Shown piece by piece: positions 25,817 through 34,824 of a DNA stretch of 64,000 nucleotides. Origin of the DNA: Paenibacillus sp. KS-LC4 (GTDB taxonomy: Bacteria; Bacillota; Bacilli; Paenibacillales; Paenibacillaceae). Numbering within the stretch: the stretch's first letter is position 1; each line of letters starts with the position of its first letter. Where the stretch lies: assembly GCF_036894955.1 (NCBI RefSeq), contig NZ_CP145905.1, forward strand, positions 3,800,501 through 3,864,500. Reading direction: 5' to 3'. The position numbers and the translations under genes were made by a program. The notes beneath the pieces are model-generated. The model made no database searches. It saw only the letters and a list, made by a program, of their open reading frames with translations, and was not told the origin of the DNA.

Positions 25817-27173
25817 TGCTGCCCTCTCCCTCCAACGAAGATACCTCACAGGTCATCTGCCCATCGGCTAGCTTCACCTGTACGCTGTCCCCTACCTTCA
25901 CATCTGCTACTGACTTGACCAAGCGCTGCTCCGACTCTTCATAAACTAATCCGTATCCCCGTGCCATCACCTTCAGCGGACTAAGCGCATCAAGCTGACG
26001 TATAGAGCTATGGAGCCTAAGCTGCTTCTCCTGAAGCGTTTGCTGGATGATCTGTTCAAGCCGTTTTGAAGCTCCTTTGAGTCTGCTTGCGGCAAAATGT
26101 ACGCGTTGCCCCGGATGATGCCCGGCAAGCGTCGCTTGCAAGCGCTCTAGCCTGCTATGCCCGCGCTGCGCTGCTTTAAGTGTTCGCTGGCGCAAGCGTT
26201 CCTCCAGCAAATCAAGGCGCTGCGCTTGCTCCAGCAAATATTTACGAGGATAAAGGAAAAAAGGCGAACGGCGCACACGTGCAAGCTGCTCCTTGCGGCT
26301 GCGTATAAGCTGGCGCAGCGCTTGCTCCAGCTGCTGGCGCTGTCTGCTTAAATGCTTCTCCAGCTCGGCTGCATGCGGAACAGCCAGCTCAGCTGCTGCA
26401 GTAGGCGTCGCCGCCCGCAAATCTGCAACGAAATCAGCAATCGTGTAATCGGTCTCATGACCGACTGCGCTGATGATTGGAATAGCGGATGCGGCTATGC
26501 TGCGCGCTACCTGCTCTTCATTAAACGCCCAAAGCTCTTCAAGCGAGCCGCCGCCGCGTCCTACAATTAATACGTCGATTTCACCAAAACGATTCATTGC
26601 TTCTATCGCATGTGAAATGGAAGGCGCTGCTTGCGTTCCTTGCACCAGCACCGGATAAACATAAATACGCACAGCGGGATAGCGGCGCTGCAGCGTAATC
26701 ATCATATCGCGAACCGCTGCCCCTGTCGGTGAAGTAATCAGCCCGATCGCTTTAGGATAGCGTGGAATCGGGCGCTTACGCTCAGCGGCAAACAGCCCTT
26801 CTTCCTCCAGCTTGCTCTTAAGCTGTTCGAAAGCGAGATACAAGCTTCCTATACCATCTGGCTGCATGGCGGCTACATAAAACTGATAGTTGCCATCCCG
26901 CTCATAGACAGAAATGTTTCCGCGCGCCATCACTTTAGCGCCTTCGCGAGGAATAAAAGGCAGCCGTTGGTTATGCGAAGCAAACATGACGCATTTCAGC
27001 CGACTGTCCTTATCCTTAAGCGTAAAATACATATGGCCACTGGAATGATGCGTAAAATTAGAAATCTCTCCGCGCAGCCACACATCGCCAAGCACAACGT
27101 CCGAGTCCATTTTCATCCGGATATATCGGTTAATGTCCTTTATCGAATAAACCCGCGGCTGTTCTTTCATCAC
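25788..27173 (-). CDS. xseA: Exodeoxyribonuclease VII large subunit
   Basis: A 461-residue catalytic subunit. An N-terminal OB fold (about residues 8-105, VWLRGEISNFTHHSSGHMYF) binds single-stranded DNA. The catalytic region has ITSPTGAAVRDMMITLQRRYP and VGRGGGSLEELWAFN, GHETDYTIADFVADLRAATP. A long basic coiled coil (about 280-400) binds XseB. Two adjacent ATGs at the start leave a one-codon uncertainty. It begins 2 bp after the folD stop. Confidence 0.94.
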   Translation of the reverse strand: MMKEQPRVYSIKDINRYIRMKMDSDVVLGDVWLRGEISNFTHHSSGHMYFTLKDKDSRLKCVMFASHNQRLPFIPREGAKVMARGNISVYERDGNYQFYVAAMQPDGIGSLYLAFEQLKSKLEEEGLFAAERKRPIPRYPKAIGLITSPTGAAVRDMMITLQRRYPAVRIYVYPVLVQGTQAAPSISHAIEAMNRFGEIDVLIVGRGGGSLEELWAFNEEQVARSIAASAIPIISAVGHETDYTIADFVADLRAATPTAAAELAVPHAAELEKHLSRQRQQLEQALRQLIRSRKEQLARVRRSPFFLYPRKYLLEQAQRLDLLEERLRQRTLKAAQRGHSRLERLQATLAGHHPGQRVHFAASRLKGASKRLEQIIQQTLQEKQLRLHSSIRQLDALSPLKVMARGYGLVYEESEQRLVKSVADVKVGDSVQVKLADGQMTCEVSSLEGEGSSGKEGSNRA

Positions 27174-27174
27174 C

Positions 27175-28035
27175 TTACGCTCCGATTCCGTTTGCGCGTT
27201 TAGCTGCTTTAATGGTGTTCTGGATCAGCATTGTGATCGTCATCGGACCCACGCCGCCCGGTACAGGCGTAATATAACCAGCAGTCTCCAAGCAATCCTC
27301 GTAATCCACATCACCTGCAAGCTTGCCATCAGGCAAACGGTTAATGCCCACATCTATAACGACTGCACCTGGCTTCACGAACTTGCTGTCAATCGCTTTC
27401 GCTTTGCCGATGGCTACGACAAGAATATCCGCCTGCTTGGCAATCTCTTCCATATTTGCTGTTTTGGAATGGCAGATCGTTACCGTAGCATGCTCTCTAA
27501 GCAGCAGCATTGCAACCGGCTTGCCCACAATATTGCTTCGACCGATAACAACCGCATGCTTGCCTGCAATAGCAACGCCACTACGTTTAATTAGCTCAAT
27601 AACGCCGGCCGGCGTACATGGCAGCAAGCTGTCATCGCCTATTACCAGATTACCCACACTTTCAGGATGGAAACCGTCAACGTCCTTTTCCACACGAATC
27701 GCATCAATAACGGCTTTCTCGTTAATATGCTTAGGCAGCGGCAGCTGCACCAAAATACCATTAATGCTATCCTGCTCATTAAGCTTCGCAATCAGCGCCA
27801 GCACTTCCTCTTCCGTTGCCGATTCGGCCAAACGGTGAACCTCGGAATATAATCCAAGCTGCTGGCAGGCCTTTTCCTTGGAACCTACGTATACTTTAGA
27901 AGCGGGATCTTCACCAACCAATACAACTGCAAGGCCCGGAACAACACCCTGTTCTTTAAGCGAAGCCGTATCTGCCCCAATTTCCTCACGAATAAGATCC
28001 GAAATCTGTTTGCCTAAAATGATATGTGCGCTCAT
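27175..28035 (-). CDS. folD: Methylenetetrahydrofolate dehydrogenase/cyclohydrolase FolD
   Basis: A 286-residue bifunctional enzyme interconverting 5,10-methylene-THF, methenyl-THF and 10-formyl-THF. Catalytic YVGSKEKAC carries the conserved Tyr and Lys, and NAD(P) binding is in [17 protein letters not shown]. The C-terminal [18 protein letters not shown] is a family signature. The ATG follows AAGGGGAG. The nusB-folD-xseA order is conserved in Bacillales. Confidence 0.95.
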   Translation of the reverse strand: MSAHIILGKQISDLIREEIGADTASLKEQGVVPGLAVVLVGEDPASKVYVGSKEKACQQLGLYSEVHRLAESATEEEVLALIAKLNEQDSINGILVQLPLPKHINEKAVIDAIRVEKDVDGFHPESVGNLVIGDDSLLPCTPAGVIELIKRSGVAIAGKHAVVIGRSNIVGKPVAMLLLREHATVTICHSKTANMEEIAKQADILVVAIGKAKAIDSKFVKPGAVVIDVGINRLPDGKLAGDVDYEDCLETAGYITPVPGGVGPMTITMLIQNTIKAAKRANGIGA

Positions 28036-28097
28036 AATGTGTCGCTCCCCTTCTTGCCAACCGGCTCTTCACGCCGACGGTTTCCTAGTTTGTATGA

Positions 28098-28550
28098 TCA
28101 ATTCTCGGCTTTCAGCTGCTCAAGTCCGCTAATCAGCTTGCCTAACACGCCATTTACGAATTTGCCAGACTCTTCCGTGCCGAAATGCTTTGCTAGCTCA
28201 ATTGCCTCATTAATAACGGCTTTCGGAGGCACATCGTCGCTGAATACCATCTCAAAGCATGCCAGACGCAAAACCTGACGGTCTACCCGAGACAGCCTGT
28301 CCACCTGCCATCCGGTCAAATGATCCTGCAGCATGTCGTCAATCGCCGCTTTCCGCTCCGCAACGCCCATGACGAGCTGTCTTACAAAATCATCTTCCGC
28401 CTTGCCAATATCTCCTGGCTCTGCACCGATCTCATTAGCGGAATGAGCCTCTTCAAGAAGCATGTCCACCGCTTCATCAGCTGTGACTTCATTCATTTCC
28501 ATTTGGTACAAGCTTGATACTGCAATTTCTCTCGCTAATCTACGTTTCAT
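28098..28550 (-). CDS. nusB: Transcription antitermination factor NusB
   Basis: A 150-residue all-helical protein that binds boxA RNA with S10 and supports antitermination in rRNA operons. KRRLAREIAVSSLYQMEM opens the fold, and VDRQVLRLACFEMVF and KAVINEAIELAKHFGTEESGKFVNGVLG form the conserved C-terminal half. The ATG at 28550 follows TGGAGG; a longer frame adds 36 residues, including a cysteine-rich stretch, that I treat as untranslated. Confidence 0.94.
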   Translation of the reverse strand: MKRRLAREIAVSSLYQMEMNEVTADEAVDMLLEEAHSANEIGAEPGDIGKAEDDFVRQLVMGVAERKAAIDDMLQDHLTGWQVDRLSRVDRQVLRLACFEMVFSDDVPPKAVINEAIELAKHFGTEESGKFVNGVLGKLISGLEQLKAEN

Positions 28551-28832
28551 GGGACCTCCACAGCAGTTGCACTGCTTACTGAAATTTATTATTCGTAAAC
28601 GGCTGAAGCCGTCCTTTAGCGGCAAAGCTTCCGTCTCGCGGGTAAAACATAAGCCCATTCACAATGGTGAAGCTAACACATGCTTATGTTTTAATAAAAA
28701 CGCTTGGCGACGTTCTTGCTATTAGGCGCCATCGCGATGATTATTTTCCCATATTTCAAAAAAACCTATGATCTCCTCCCTGCCTCGAACAACCGGCAAT
28801 CCGGCTTCCGGAGAACGGAGGAGACCACAGGA

Positions 28833-29063
28833 TTATCTAAACGGGCGAAACCTTTCCATTAGTACACTCCAAACTTGCTGCCATGGAGCAACCGGATCTT
28901 GCCGTAAATCTTTCTTTTTACCTATCCAATAACCGACTGAAATAAGCAGCATAAAAACCAGCATATCCCAAAAACCAGCAAACAAATACACGAAGCCGAA
29001 AAAGAGACCTGCTGCTGCGCCAATTGTCCGCTTTCCGTAATGAACCCAAAATTCCCTCCACAT
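28833..29063 (-). CDS. DUF2273 small membrane protein
   Basis: A 76-residue protein with two closely spaced membrane helices (about residues 10-50, GAAAGLFFGFVYLFAGFWDM, then LVFMLLISVGYWIG) and a basic tail. This is DUF2273, usually encoded between amaP and nusB or asp23 in Gram-positive bacteria, and taken as part of the alkaline-shock membrane group. GAGG precedes the ATG. Its molecular role is not known. Confidence 0.85.
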   Translation of the reverse strand: MWREFWVHYGKRTIGAAAGLFFGFVYLFAGFWDMLVFMLLISVGYWIGKKKDLRQDPVAPWQQVWSVLMERFRPFR

Positions 29064-29077
29064 CCGCTAGCCCACCT

Positions 29078-29635
29078 CTATTCCACGCGACTCTTGTACA
29101 TGCCTGTCTGAATGACATTCGCCACGAATACCGTCACATTGGAAACCGGTATGCCTGTAATATCCTCAATATGGCTTTTGACAGCAAGCTGAATCTCTTC
29201 CGTAAGTGTTGGGATAGAGCTTTCTCCATCAACAAACACGCGAAGCACAATGTCAAGGCCAGAGTCGGAAGTACGAATGCGCGCACGCAAATCTTTAACC
29301 CCACGGCGTTTGGAAGCTGCTTTAAGGGCTAAATTTTCAATCGTTTCAATGGAAATGCGAATATCGCCAAAATCTGTCCGTTGATCAATGGATGGCGGAG
29401 CGGCAGAGCCGCGATGCAAGGAAACAATAAAAAATCTCAAGCTGAGCAAAAACAATACAATCCCAACAATAATAACGGAAATCTGAAGCGATGGTTGCTC
29501 AAAAAGATGGTCAATAGCCATTAAAAGCGCTCGCTTCGAAATCCAATTAAAGCCAATACATGCGATCATAATGGAAGCGGCACCGATTACGATGCTATAA
29601 ATAAACAATAGCAACTTGTCCACAATTCTAAACAA
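29078..29635 (-). CDS. amaP: Alkaline shock membrane anchor protein AmaP
   Basis: A 185-residue protein. Two N-terminal membrane helices (about 8-30 and 50-73) are followed by a cytoplasmic domain of the Asp23 type (VKDLRARIRTSDSGLDIVL, then TEEIQLAVKSHIEDITGIPVSNVTVFV). In Staphylococcus AmaP tethers Asp23 to the membrane. The TTG start follows GGAGG. It lies between asp23 and the DUF2273 gene. Confidence 0.85.
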   Translation of the reverse strand: MFRIVDKLLLFIYSIVIGAASIMIACIGFNWISKRALLMAIDHLFEQPSLQISVIIVGIVLFLLSLRFFIVSLHRGSAAPPSIDQRTDFGDIRISIETIENLALKAASKRRGVKDLRARIRTSDSGLDIVLRVFVDGESSIPTLTEEIQLAVKSHIEDITGIPVSNVTVFVANVIQTGMYKSRVE

Positions 29636-29667
29636 TGCAAATGCCTCCTCCGGGCAGACCGAATGAA

Positions 29668-29708
29668 AACCCCCTTGCGCCGAGCGGCATGCCGATCACG
29701 AGGGGGTT
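29668..29708 (-). terminator. Terminator between asp23 and amaP
   Basis: On the minus strand AACCCCCT pairs with AGGGGGTT and is followed by TTC after a T-rich end, with further pairing inside the loop (GGCATGCCG). It lies in the short gap after the asp23 gene, so amaP may be expressed at a lower level. Confidence 0.7.
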
Positions 29709-29734
29709 ATAGTCAATTCTCTTCCATGCAGTTA

Positions 29735-30142
29735 TTACTTAACGCGCAGCAGTTGGTCTTCCTCTACCGGCTTCTCAGCAGCTTTGAAATGAACATCGTG
29801 AATATGTACGTTCACTTCAATAACATGCAGACCTGTCATCGTTTCAATCGAACGTTTCACATTGCGCTGAATTTCTGAAGCGATTTCTGGAATGCGGTTG
29901 CCGTATTCCACAATAATGGATACATCAATCGCCGCCTCACGCTGTCCAACATCAACCTTAACGCCTTTAGACAAGTTTTTACGCCCAAGCATCTCTGCGA
30001 TTCCGCCTGCAAAACCGCCGCTCATGCCAGCTACACCAGACACCTCAACTGTAGCCAGCCCAGCAATGACTTCAATAACCTCGGGTGCGATCTGAATAAC
30101 GCCAATGTCCGTTTTCTCATAATCCGTTGCTGTTGTACTCAT
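29735..30142 (-). CDS. Asp23/Gls24 family envelope stress protein (YqhY-like)
   Basis: A 135-residue Asp23-family protein with VIEVIAGLATVEVSGVAGMS, the family opening, and VKVDVGQREAAIDVSIIVEYG. It sits next to accC as does Bacillus YqhY, which has been linked to control of acetyl-CoA carboxylase activity. It should be cytoplasmic and bind AmaP at the membrane. GGGAGGTG precedes the ATG. Confidence 0.88.
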   Translation of the reverse strand: MSTTATDYEKTDIGVIQIAPEVIEVIAGLATVEVSGVAGMSGGFAGGIAEMLGRKNLSKGVKVDVGQREAAIDVSIIVEYGNRIPEIASEIQRNVKRSIETMTGLHVIEVNVHIHDVHFKAAEKPVEEDQLLRVK

Positions 30143-30251
30143 GATAGCTTTACACCTCCCTAAAGTTGCGCGTCCCGCCCTGCATCAAGCGGGTAAAGCT
30201 TCCGCATCTTATTTCTATACTATATCATTCGCCATGAAATATGACAAACCA

Positions 30252-31637
30252 TTACATATTGTCCGCAGCTACTGCCGCAGCCTTCTCCGGATGGAACACA
30301 TCATATTCCTCAAGGAACTTGATATCAAAATTTCCTTCAATAAACTTTGGATGCTCCAGCAGTTTTTGATGGAAAGGAATCGTTGTTTTGATGCCTTCAA
30401 TCGCGAATTCAGACAAAGCTCGCTTCATGCGGGCAATCGCTTCCTCACGAGTTCTTCCCCAAACGATCAGCTTGGCAATCATTGAGTCATAATGCGGTGA
30501 AATTGTGTAGCCCGGATAAACCGCGCTGTCGACCCGTACGCCTGTACCGCCTGGAGCCAGATAGAACGGAATATGTCCTGGCGACGGCATAAAATTACGC
30601 TCTGGATCCTCTGCGTTAATCCGGCATTCGATCGACCAGCCATTAATCGCAAGATCCTCTTGCTTAAAGGAAAGCGGATTGCCTTCTGCCACGGAAATCA
30701 TCTCTTTAATCAGATCAACATTCGTAATCATTTCTGTAACGGGATGCTCAACCTGAATACGAGTATTCATTTCCATAAAATAAAATTGGCCGTCCGGTCC
30801 GAGCAAAAATTCAAGTGTTCCTGCCCCTGAATATTGAACAGCAAGCGCTGCGCGAACAGCTGCTTGTCCCATCGCTTCGCGAAGCTCAGGAGAGAGAATT
30901 GGACAAGGCGCCTCTTCTACCAACTTCTGGCGACGACGCTGAACGGAGCAATCGCGTTCAAAAAGATGTACAGCATTGCCATGCTTGTCCGCCATAATCT
31001 GAACCTCGACATGCTTCATGCCAGTCAAATATTTTTCTAAATAAACGCCTGCATTGCCGAAAGCTTTCTGTGCTTCCTGCTGTGCCGTCGTAATTTGCGA
31101 AACGAGCATTTCCTCGGTATCAGCAATACGGATGCCCTTGCCGCCTCCGCCCGCTGTCGCTTTAATAATGACGGGATATCCGATTTGACGAGCGATTTCG
31201 ACCGCTTCTTCCATCGTCTCAATTAGACCTTCAGAGCCGGGAATAACCGGAACGTTAGCCTGCTGCATCGTTTGCTTGGCTACTGCCTTGTCGCCCATTT
31301 TGCTAATCGCTTCCGGTGAAGGACCGATAAACGTAATGTTGCAGGATTCGCAGATTTCCGCGAAATCCGCATTTTCAGCAAGGAAGCCATAGCCTGGATG
31401 AATCGCATCACATTCCGTAATGGTAGCTACGCTCATCAAATTCGTTAAATTCAAATAGCTGTCCTTCGACAAAGTAGGCCCGATGCAATAAGCTTCATCT
31501 GCTAGGCGCACATGCAGCGAATCGCGATCCGCCTCCGAATAAACGGCTACGCTTGTAATGCCTAGTTCGCGGCAAGCGCGAATAATACGCACGGCGATTT
31601 CGCCGCGGTTGGCAATAAGAATTTTTTGGAAATTCAC
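30252..31637 (-). CDS. accC: Acetyl-CoA carboxylase, biotin carboxylase subunit
   Basis: A 461-residue ATP-grasp enzyme that carboxylates the biotin on AccB, the first half of malonyl-CoA synthesis. Motifs: [19 protein letters not shown] at the N-terminus, [18 protein letters not shown] (ATP lid), [35 protein letters not shown] with the catalytic residues. The start is GTG at 31637 after AAAGGAG. It is the second gene of the accBC operon; it runs slightly longer than the 447-450 residues common in Bacillus. Confidence 0.95.
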   Translation of the reverse strand: MNFQKILIANRGEIAVRIIRACRELGITSVAVYSEADRDSLHVRLADEAYCIGPTLSKDSYLNLTNLMSVATITECDAIHPGYGFLAENADFAEICESCNITFIGPSPEAISKMGDKAVAKQTMQQANVPVIPGSEGLIETMEEAVEIARQIGYPVIIKATAGGGGKGIRIADTEEMLVSQITTAQQEAQKAFGNAGVYLEKYLTGMKHVEVQIMADKHGNAVHLFERDCSVQRRRQKLVEEAPCPILSPELREAMGQAAVRAALAVQYSGAGTLEFLLGPDGQFYFMEMNTRIQVEHPVTEMITNVDLIKEMISVAEGNPLSFKQEDLAINGWSIECRINAEDPERNFMPSPGHIPFYLAPGGTGVRVDSAVYPGYTISPHYDSMIAKLIVWGRTREEAIARMKRALSEFAIEGIKTTIPFHQKLLEHPKFIEGNFDIKFLEEYDVFHPEKAAAVAADNM

Positions 31638-31685
31638 ATTATTACTCCTTTCAAATGGCTAGTTCTCCCAGAAGGAGCAATGCTG

Positions 31686-32186
31686 TTATTCCGGCTTCAC
31701 CAAAAATAGCGGCTGCCCGTATTCCACCAATTGGCCATTCGATACAAGCACTTCGACGATTTCGCCGCGCACTTCCGCCTCCAGCTCGTTCATCAGCTTC
31801 ATCGCTTCCAAGATGCAAACGACGCTTTTCTCGGATACACGGTCGCCCGGTTTTACGAATGCCGCAGCATCAGGGCTTGGCGAGCTGTAAAACGTGCCTA
31901 CCATCGGGGAAGTAATTTGGTGCAAATTCTCACTTGCAGCGCGAGCTGCAGGCTTCTCTGCCGCTGCAGGCTGCGAGGCTGGCTCAGCAGCAGGTGCTGC
32001 TGTGTAAACAGGTGCAGGCTGCTGTGAATATGTATGCGTTAGCGGGGCTGCTTGCACATTGACGACTTCCGTTTTCCCGGGCTTGCGAATTAGCAGGCGA
32101 GTCCCTTCGTTTTCGATTTCCAGCTCATGAACGGAGGTTTGATCGACAAGCTTGATCAATTCTTTAATCTCGCTCAATTTGAACAT
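31686..32186 (-). CDS. accB: Acetyl-CoA carboxylase biotin carboxyl carrier protein
   Basis: A 166-residue carrier. A helical N-terminal segment (MFKLSEIKELIKLVDQ) is followed by a Pro/Ala-rich linker (about 60-90) and a C-terminal biotinyl domain in which the biotinylated lysine is in CILEAMKLMNE. The ATG at 32186 follows AAGGAG and gives the family length. The frame stays open upstream through the 39-bp repeats, with no stop codon, but no ribosome binding site supports a longer start. Confidence 0.94.
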   Translation of the reverse strand: MFKLSEIKELIKLVDQTSVHELEIENEGTRLLIRKPGKTEVVNVQAAPLTHTYSQQPAPVYTAAPAAEPASQPAAAEKPAARAASENLHQITSPMVGTFYSSPSPDAAAFVKPGDRVSEKSVVCILEAMKLMNELEAEVRGEIVEVLVSNGQLVEYGQPLFLVKPE

Positions 32187-32204
32187 GAATTTTTCACTCC
32201 TTAA

Positions 32205-32360
32205 AGTTTTGCGGTAGCAAAACCGCTTCGTAAGCATTTGCCTAGTTTTGCGGCAGCAAAACCGCTTCGTAAGCATTTGCCTAGTTTTGCGGTAGCAAAA
32301 CCGCTTCGTAAGCATTTGCTTAGTTTTGCGGCAGCAAAACCGCATAGTAAGCTTAGCTTG
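32205..32360 (-). repeat. Four-unit 39-bp tandem repeat in the accB leader
   Basis: Units start at 32205, 32244, 32283 and 32322. The first three are almost identical; the fourth degenerates in its second half. Each holds a small palindrome, GTTTTGC-GGYA-GCAAAAC, and alternates T, C, T, C at the Y position. The stretch lies between the accB start and a TATAAT-like box at 32400-32405, so it should be transcribed as about 150 bases of the leader. The 500-bp region 32187-32684 holds this repeat, the promoter candidate and the spoIIIAH terminator, and I see no gene in it. Confidence 0.9.
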
Positions 32361-32399
32361 CATTGTTCACTTTTATTAATTGGCACAATAACGTTTAAC

Positions 32400-32408
32400 A
32401 TTATATCA
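32400..32408 (-). promoter_or_regulatory. Candidate extended -10 promoter of accBC
   Basis: On the minus strand TGATATAAT, an extended -10 element with a perfect TATAAT (32400-32405). A convincing -35 is not seen at 17 bases. It would give a leader of about 205 bases carrying the tandem repeats. Confidence 0.5.
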
Positions 32409-32624
32409 TAAACGCTCAGGAACACGAATTTTTTTTTACAAATGCATAAAATACCCCATAATCAGCCGCATGGCCCCCTCTACAAAAAACGTCCTGCTCA
32501 CCCTTAGCCTCGGCCACAATTGAACAGTTGTAAATAATAGCGATACATAGCGTATAGTTTGCTCCTTTATCCTTTTTTGCATTATATAGGCGAAATCCTA
32601 TTCCTGTGCATCGTTGGACATGGG

Positions 32625-32665
32625 AAAATCCCGAAAACGCCAGCATAGCTGACGTCCGGGATTTT
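32625..32665 (-). terminator. Terminator of the spoIIIA operon
   Basis: AAAATCCCG (32625-32633) pairs with CGGGATTTT (32657-32665), with further pairing of the inner GTCAGC and GCTGGC. It follows spoIIIAH on the minus strand. Confidence 0.75.
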
Positions 32666-32684
32666 ATGCTCTTGCAAGGCCTGA

Positions 32685-33293
32685 TTAAGGTACAAATTGC
32701 ACGGATACCTGATCGGCATTAATTTCCATTTTCTTCATGACGAGATCAACAATATCGGCTGCCTGATTTTTTTCAAGCTTCTCGCTGGCTACGACGACTT
32801 TATAAACATTGTTTTCTTCATCCACAATTGCTGATTCATAGTTTTGCATCAGCTGTTCTTCCAGCTCTGTCAGCTTTACATTTTTTTCTTCGAGCATGGA
32901 AAGCTGCTTAGCCGCTTCAGTAGACTTTTCTTTATCTACTTGTGTATTGGCGATATCCGCCATCAGCTTATCAAGCTCCTCGTTATTTTCCTGCGTCCGC
33001 TTCTGCTGAATATCTGCGAATACGCTCGTTGCCGCCCCTCCTTGCTCATACTGCTCCAGCACCTCTTTATCAGCAGCGCTTAGCCCATTGTCTGCACCAT
33101 GCTGCACCTCATCCACGACGATGCCGCTGCCCGCCGCCTCCGTTGCTCCCTGCGTCACCGCCCGCTCCTGCTGTGTGTTGTCTGTGAGCAAATCTGGCGA
33201 GCTTGCGTCCTGCGTAAACAAGTAATAGGCGGACAGTACCACCATCAAGCTGAGCATTGATACGAGCCAAATCGTTTGTCTTTTCGTGTTCAT
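32685..33293 (-). CDS. spoIIIAH: Stage III sporulation protein AH
   Basis: A 202-residue membrane-anchored protein: one N-terminal helix (about residues 8-27, IWLVSMLSLMVVLSAYYLF), a long Asp/Gln/Glu-rich linker with coiled-coil character and a C-terminal YscJ/FliF-like ring-building domain (VVVASEKLEKNQAADIVDLV). In Bacillus it faces the space between membranes and binds SpoIIQ of the forespore to form the feeding-tube channel. It is the last gene of the operon. GGAGGG precedes the ATG. Confidence 0.94.
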   Translation of the reverse strand: MNTKRQTIWLVSMLSLMVVLSAYYLFTQDASSPDLLTDNTQQERAVTQGATEAAGSGIVVDEVQHGADNGLSAADKEVLEQYEQGGAATSVFADIQQKRTQENNEELDKLMADIANTQVDKEKSTEAAKQLSMLEEKNVKLTELEEQLMQNYESAIVDEENNVYKVVVASEKLEKNQAADIVDLVMKKMEINADQVSVQFVP

Positions 33294-33328
33294 GTGAACA
33301 CCCTCCTCAAAATGGTATAAAAGCTGGA

Positions 33329-33979
33329 TTATTGCTTCCTCGGTGCAACAGAAATGCGAGTTGCCGCAACATTTACGCCTTTTTCGACCGCATCTATAAT
33401 TAAACGTCTGACGGTTGCATTTTCCGCGCCCTTGGCGACAATAAGGACGCCGCGAATGCGTGGGTTGATCGTCTTTTTGATAATCGGCTTCTGATCGCCG
33501 GACACCTCGACGAGTACAACCTCGCCATCCTTGTTAATCGCCGTAATATGCCGTTTGCCTCCGCTTTTGTCATTCTCGTCTGTCACCGACTGCGTCTCCT
33601 TCTCATTGCGTTCAACGACGATCTCCTCTGTCGAATCAATAGTGACCAGAACATCCACCTCGCCAACACCAACGATTTTCTCCAAAATCTCCTTAAGCCT
33701 CGCCTCCAGCGGCTGCTCCACTGTTTCGAATGAGGCTCCTTCCCGCGAGCTTGGGCTGGTCCAGGCCGTGTCATCTAATGACTGCAGATTTTGCTCCTGC
33801 CCCTGCCTTTGCCCTTGTAAGGAAGGCTCAACTTTGTTAAAGGTGAGGAATGAATTCATCAGCATCAGCATCGCTCCAACACATCCGATAATGAGCAGGA
33901 GGCGCAGCATTTTCACTCGATTCGGTCCACCAGGGCCTCCGCCCGCCATCGCTTCAAGCTTCTCCAGCCACTTCGCCAC
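33329..33979 (-). CDS. spoIIIAG: Stage III sporulation protein AG
   Basis: A 216-residue protein with one membrane helix near residues 25-44 (MLRLLLIIGCVGAMLMLMNS), a short linker, and a ring-forming domain (LKEILEKIVGVGEVDVLVTIDS, GVLIVAKGAENATVRRLIIDAVE). In Bacillus SpoIIIAG forms a large ring in the mother-cell membrane. The GTG at 33979 follows AAGGAGGGG, somewhat far upstream. Its neighbours AF and AH fit the usual order. Confidence 0.93.
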   Translation of the reverse strand: MAKWLEKLEAMAGGGPGGPNRVKMLRLLLIIGCVGAMLMLMNSFLTFNKVEPSLQGQRQGQEQNLQSLDDTAWTSPSSREGASFETVEQPLEARLKEILEKIVGVGEVDVLVTIDSTEEIVVERNEKETQSVTDENDKSGGKRHITAINKDGEVVLVEVSGDQKPIIKKTINPRIRGVLIVAKGAENATVRRLIIDAVEKGVNVAATRISVAPRKQ

Positions 33980-34003
33980 CTGTCATTATCCCCTCCTTTC
34001 TCT

Positions 34004-34786
34004 TTACTTTTCTCCGCGAATGCTTGCCGGTTGGCGAATTATGATAGCCTGAGCCGATAAGCCCCAGCCCTCGGTAAGCACAGCTCTGGTCTGCTTATCA
34101 AGCTCTGCGCTCACGGGCTGCCATAACGGTTCACCAGCCGTACTCCGTCCACTTGATGCTGGAAGCGGCCCGGACTCGACGATCTCAGGCACCATAACCT
34201 CCACGCTTACTGGCTCCACTTCTTCGATCTGTCTATTTTCCTGTTGGAAATCCTGCGTCGAATTCGCAGCCAAATTTGTAGGGGACCCTCTCGGCGGAGC
34301 AGCCTCTTCTTCAGGAAGCAGCTGCGGAAACGTCACGGTCACCGTATCCATTTCGACCATCTCAACATCTCCTTCCTTGATCCATTTCAGCTTGACTTCA
34401 ACCGAGCTTGCCGTCTGCCCGGTATAGCGAACGATTGCAGCTTCCATCGCTGTGGAGAGCGTGCGGCCAGTAAGCTTAGCCGCCTGCTGCTGCTGCTTGC
34501 GTTTAAGCTCCTCCGACTGACGCTGTATGTCGGCAAGCGTCGGCATCTTCACTTGCTTCTGTGCCGTGCTCATCTCCCATTGCTGGATGCCTGCGCTCAG
34601 TCCCGCCGTTACGTCGCCTTGCAGCAGGCGAAGCAGCGGAGACAGCAGCGTCAGCAGCACGAGAAGGCCGATAACTAGTCTCGCATAGCGCAGCATCGCC
34701 TTGTTGGGCAACAGCAGCTCGGTGCATACAGCGAGCATAATGACGGCGATAATGTCGCGCAGCCAATCGCTCAGCCAAGCTACCAT
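34004..34786 (-). CDS. spoIIIAF: Stage III sporulation protein AF
   Basis: A 260-residue protein. Two N-terminal membrane helices (about 5-25 and 33-52, IIAVIMLAVCTELLLP and LVIGLLVLLTLLSPLL) are followed by a soluble domain with a Lys/Gln-rich helix and the segment YTGQTASSVEVKLKWIKEGD. The ATG at 34786 follows GGGAGG; a frame to 34996 adds 70 residues that are not expected for this family. It is part of the SpoIIIA secretion-like complex. Confidence 0.9.
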   Translation of the reverse strand: MVAWLSDWLRDIIAVIMLAVCTELLLPNKAMLRYARLVIGLLVLLTLLSPLLRLLQGDVTAGLSAGIQQWEMSTAQKQVKMPTLADIQRQSEELKRKQQQQAAKLTGRTLSTAMEAAIVRYTGQTASSVEVKLKWIKEGDVEMVEMDTVTVTFPQLLPEEEAAPPRGSPTNLAANSTQDFQQENRQIEEVEPVSVEVMVPEIVESGPLPASSGRSTAGEPLWQPVSAELDKQTRAVLTEGWGLSAQAIIIRQPASIRGEK

Positions 34787-34824
34787 GCGTTTCGCCTCCC
34801 TTATTTTCAAACCGCGGGGCCAAG

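Noticed and set aside
28772..28824. Hairpin TCTCCTCC...GGAGGAGA after nusB
   Set aside because: The stem is clear but the T-run is seven bases away; it may be a weak terminator or chance.
32205..32360. ATG codons inside the accB leader repeats as true start sites
   Set aside because: None has a ribosome binding site, and AAGGAG sits correctly before the ATG at 32186. The repeats look like leader RNA.
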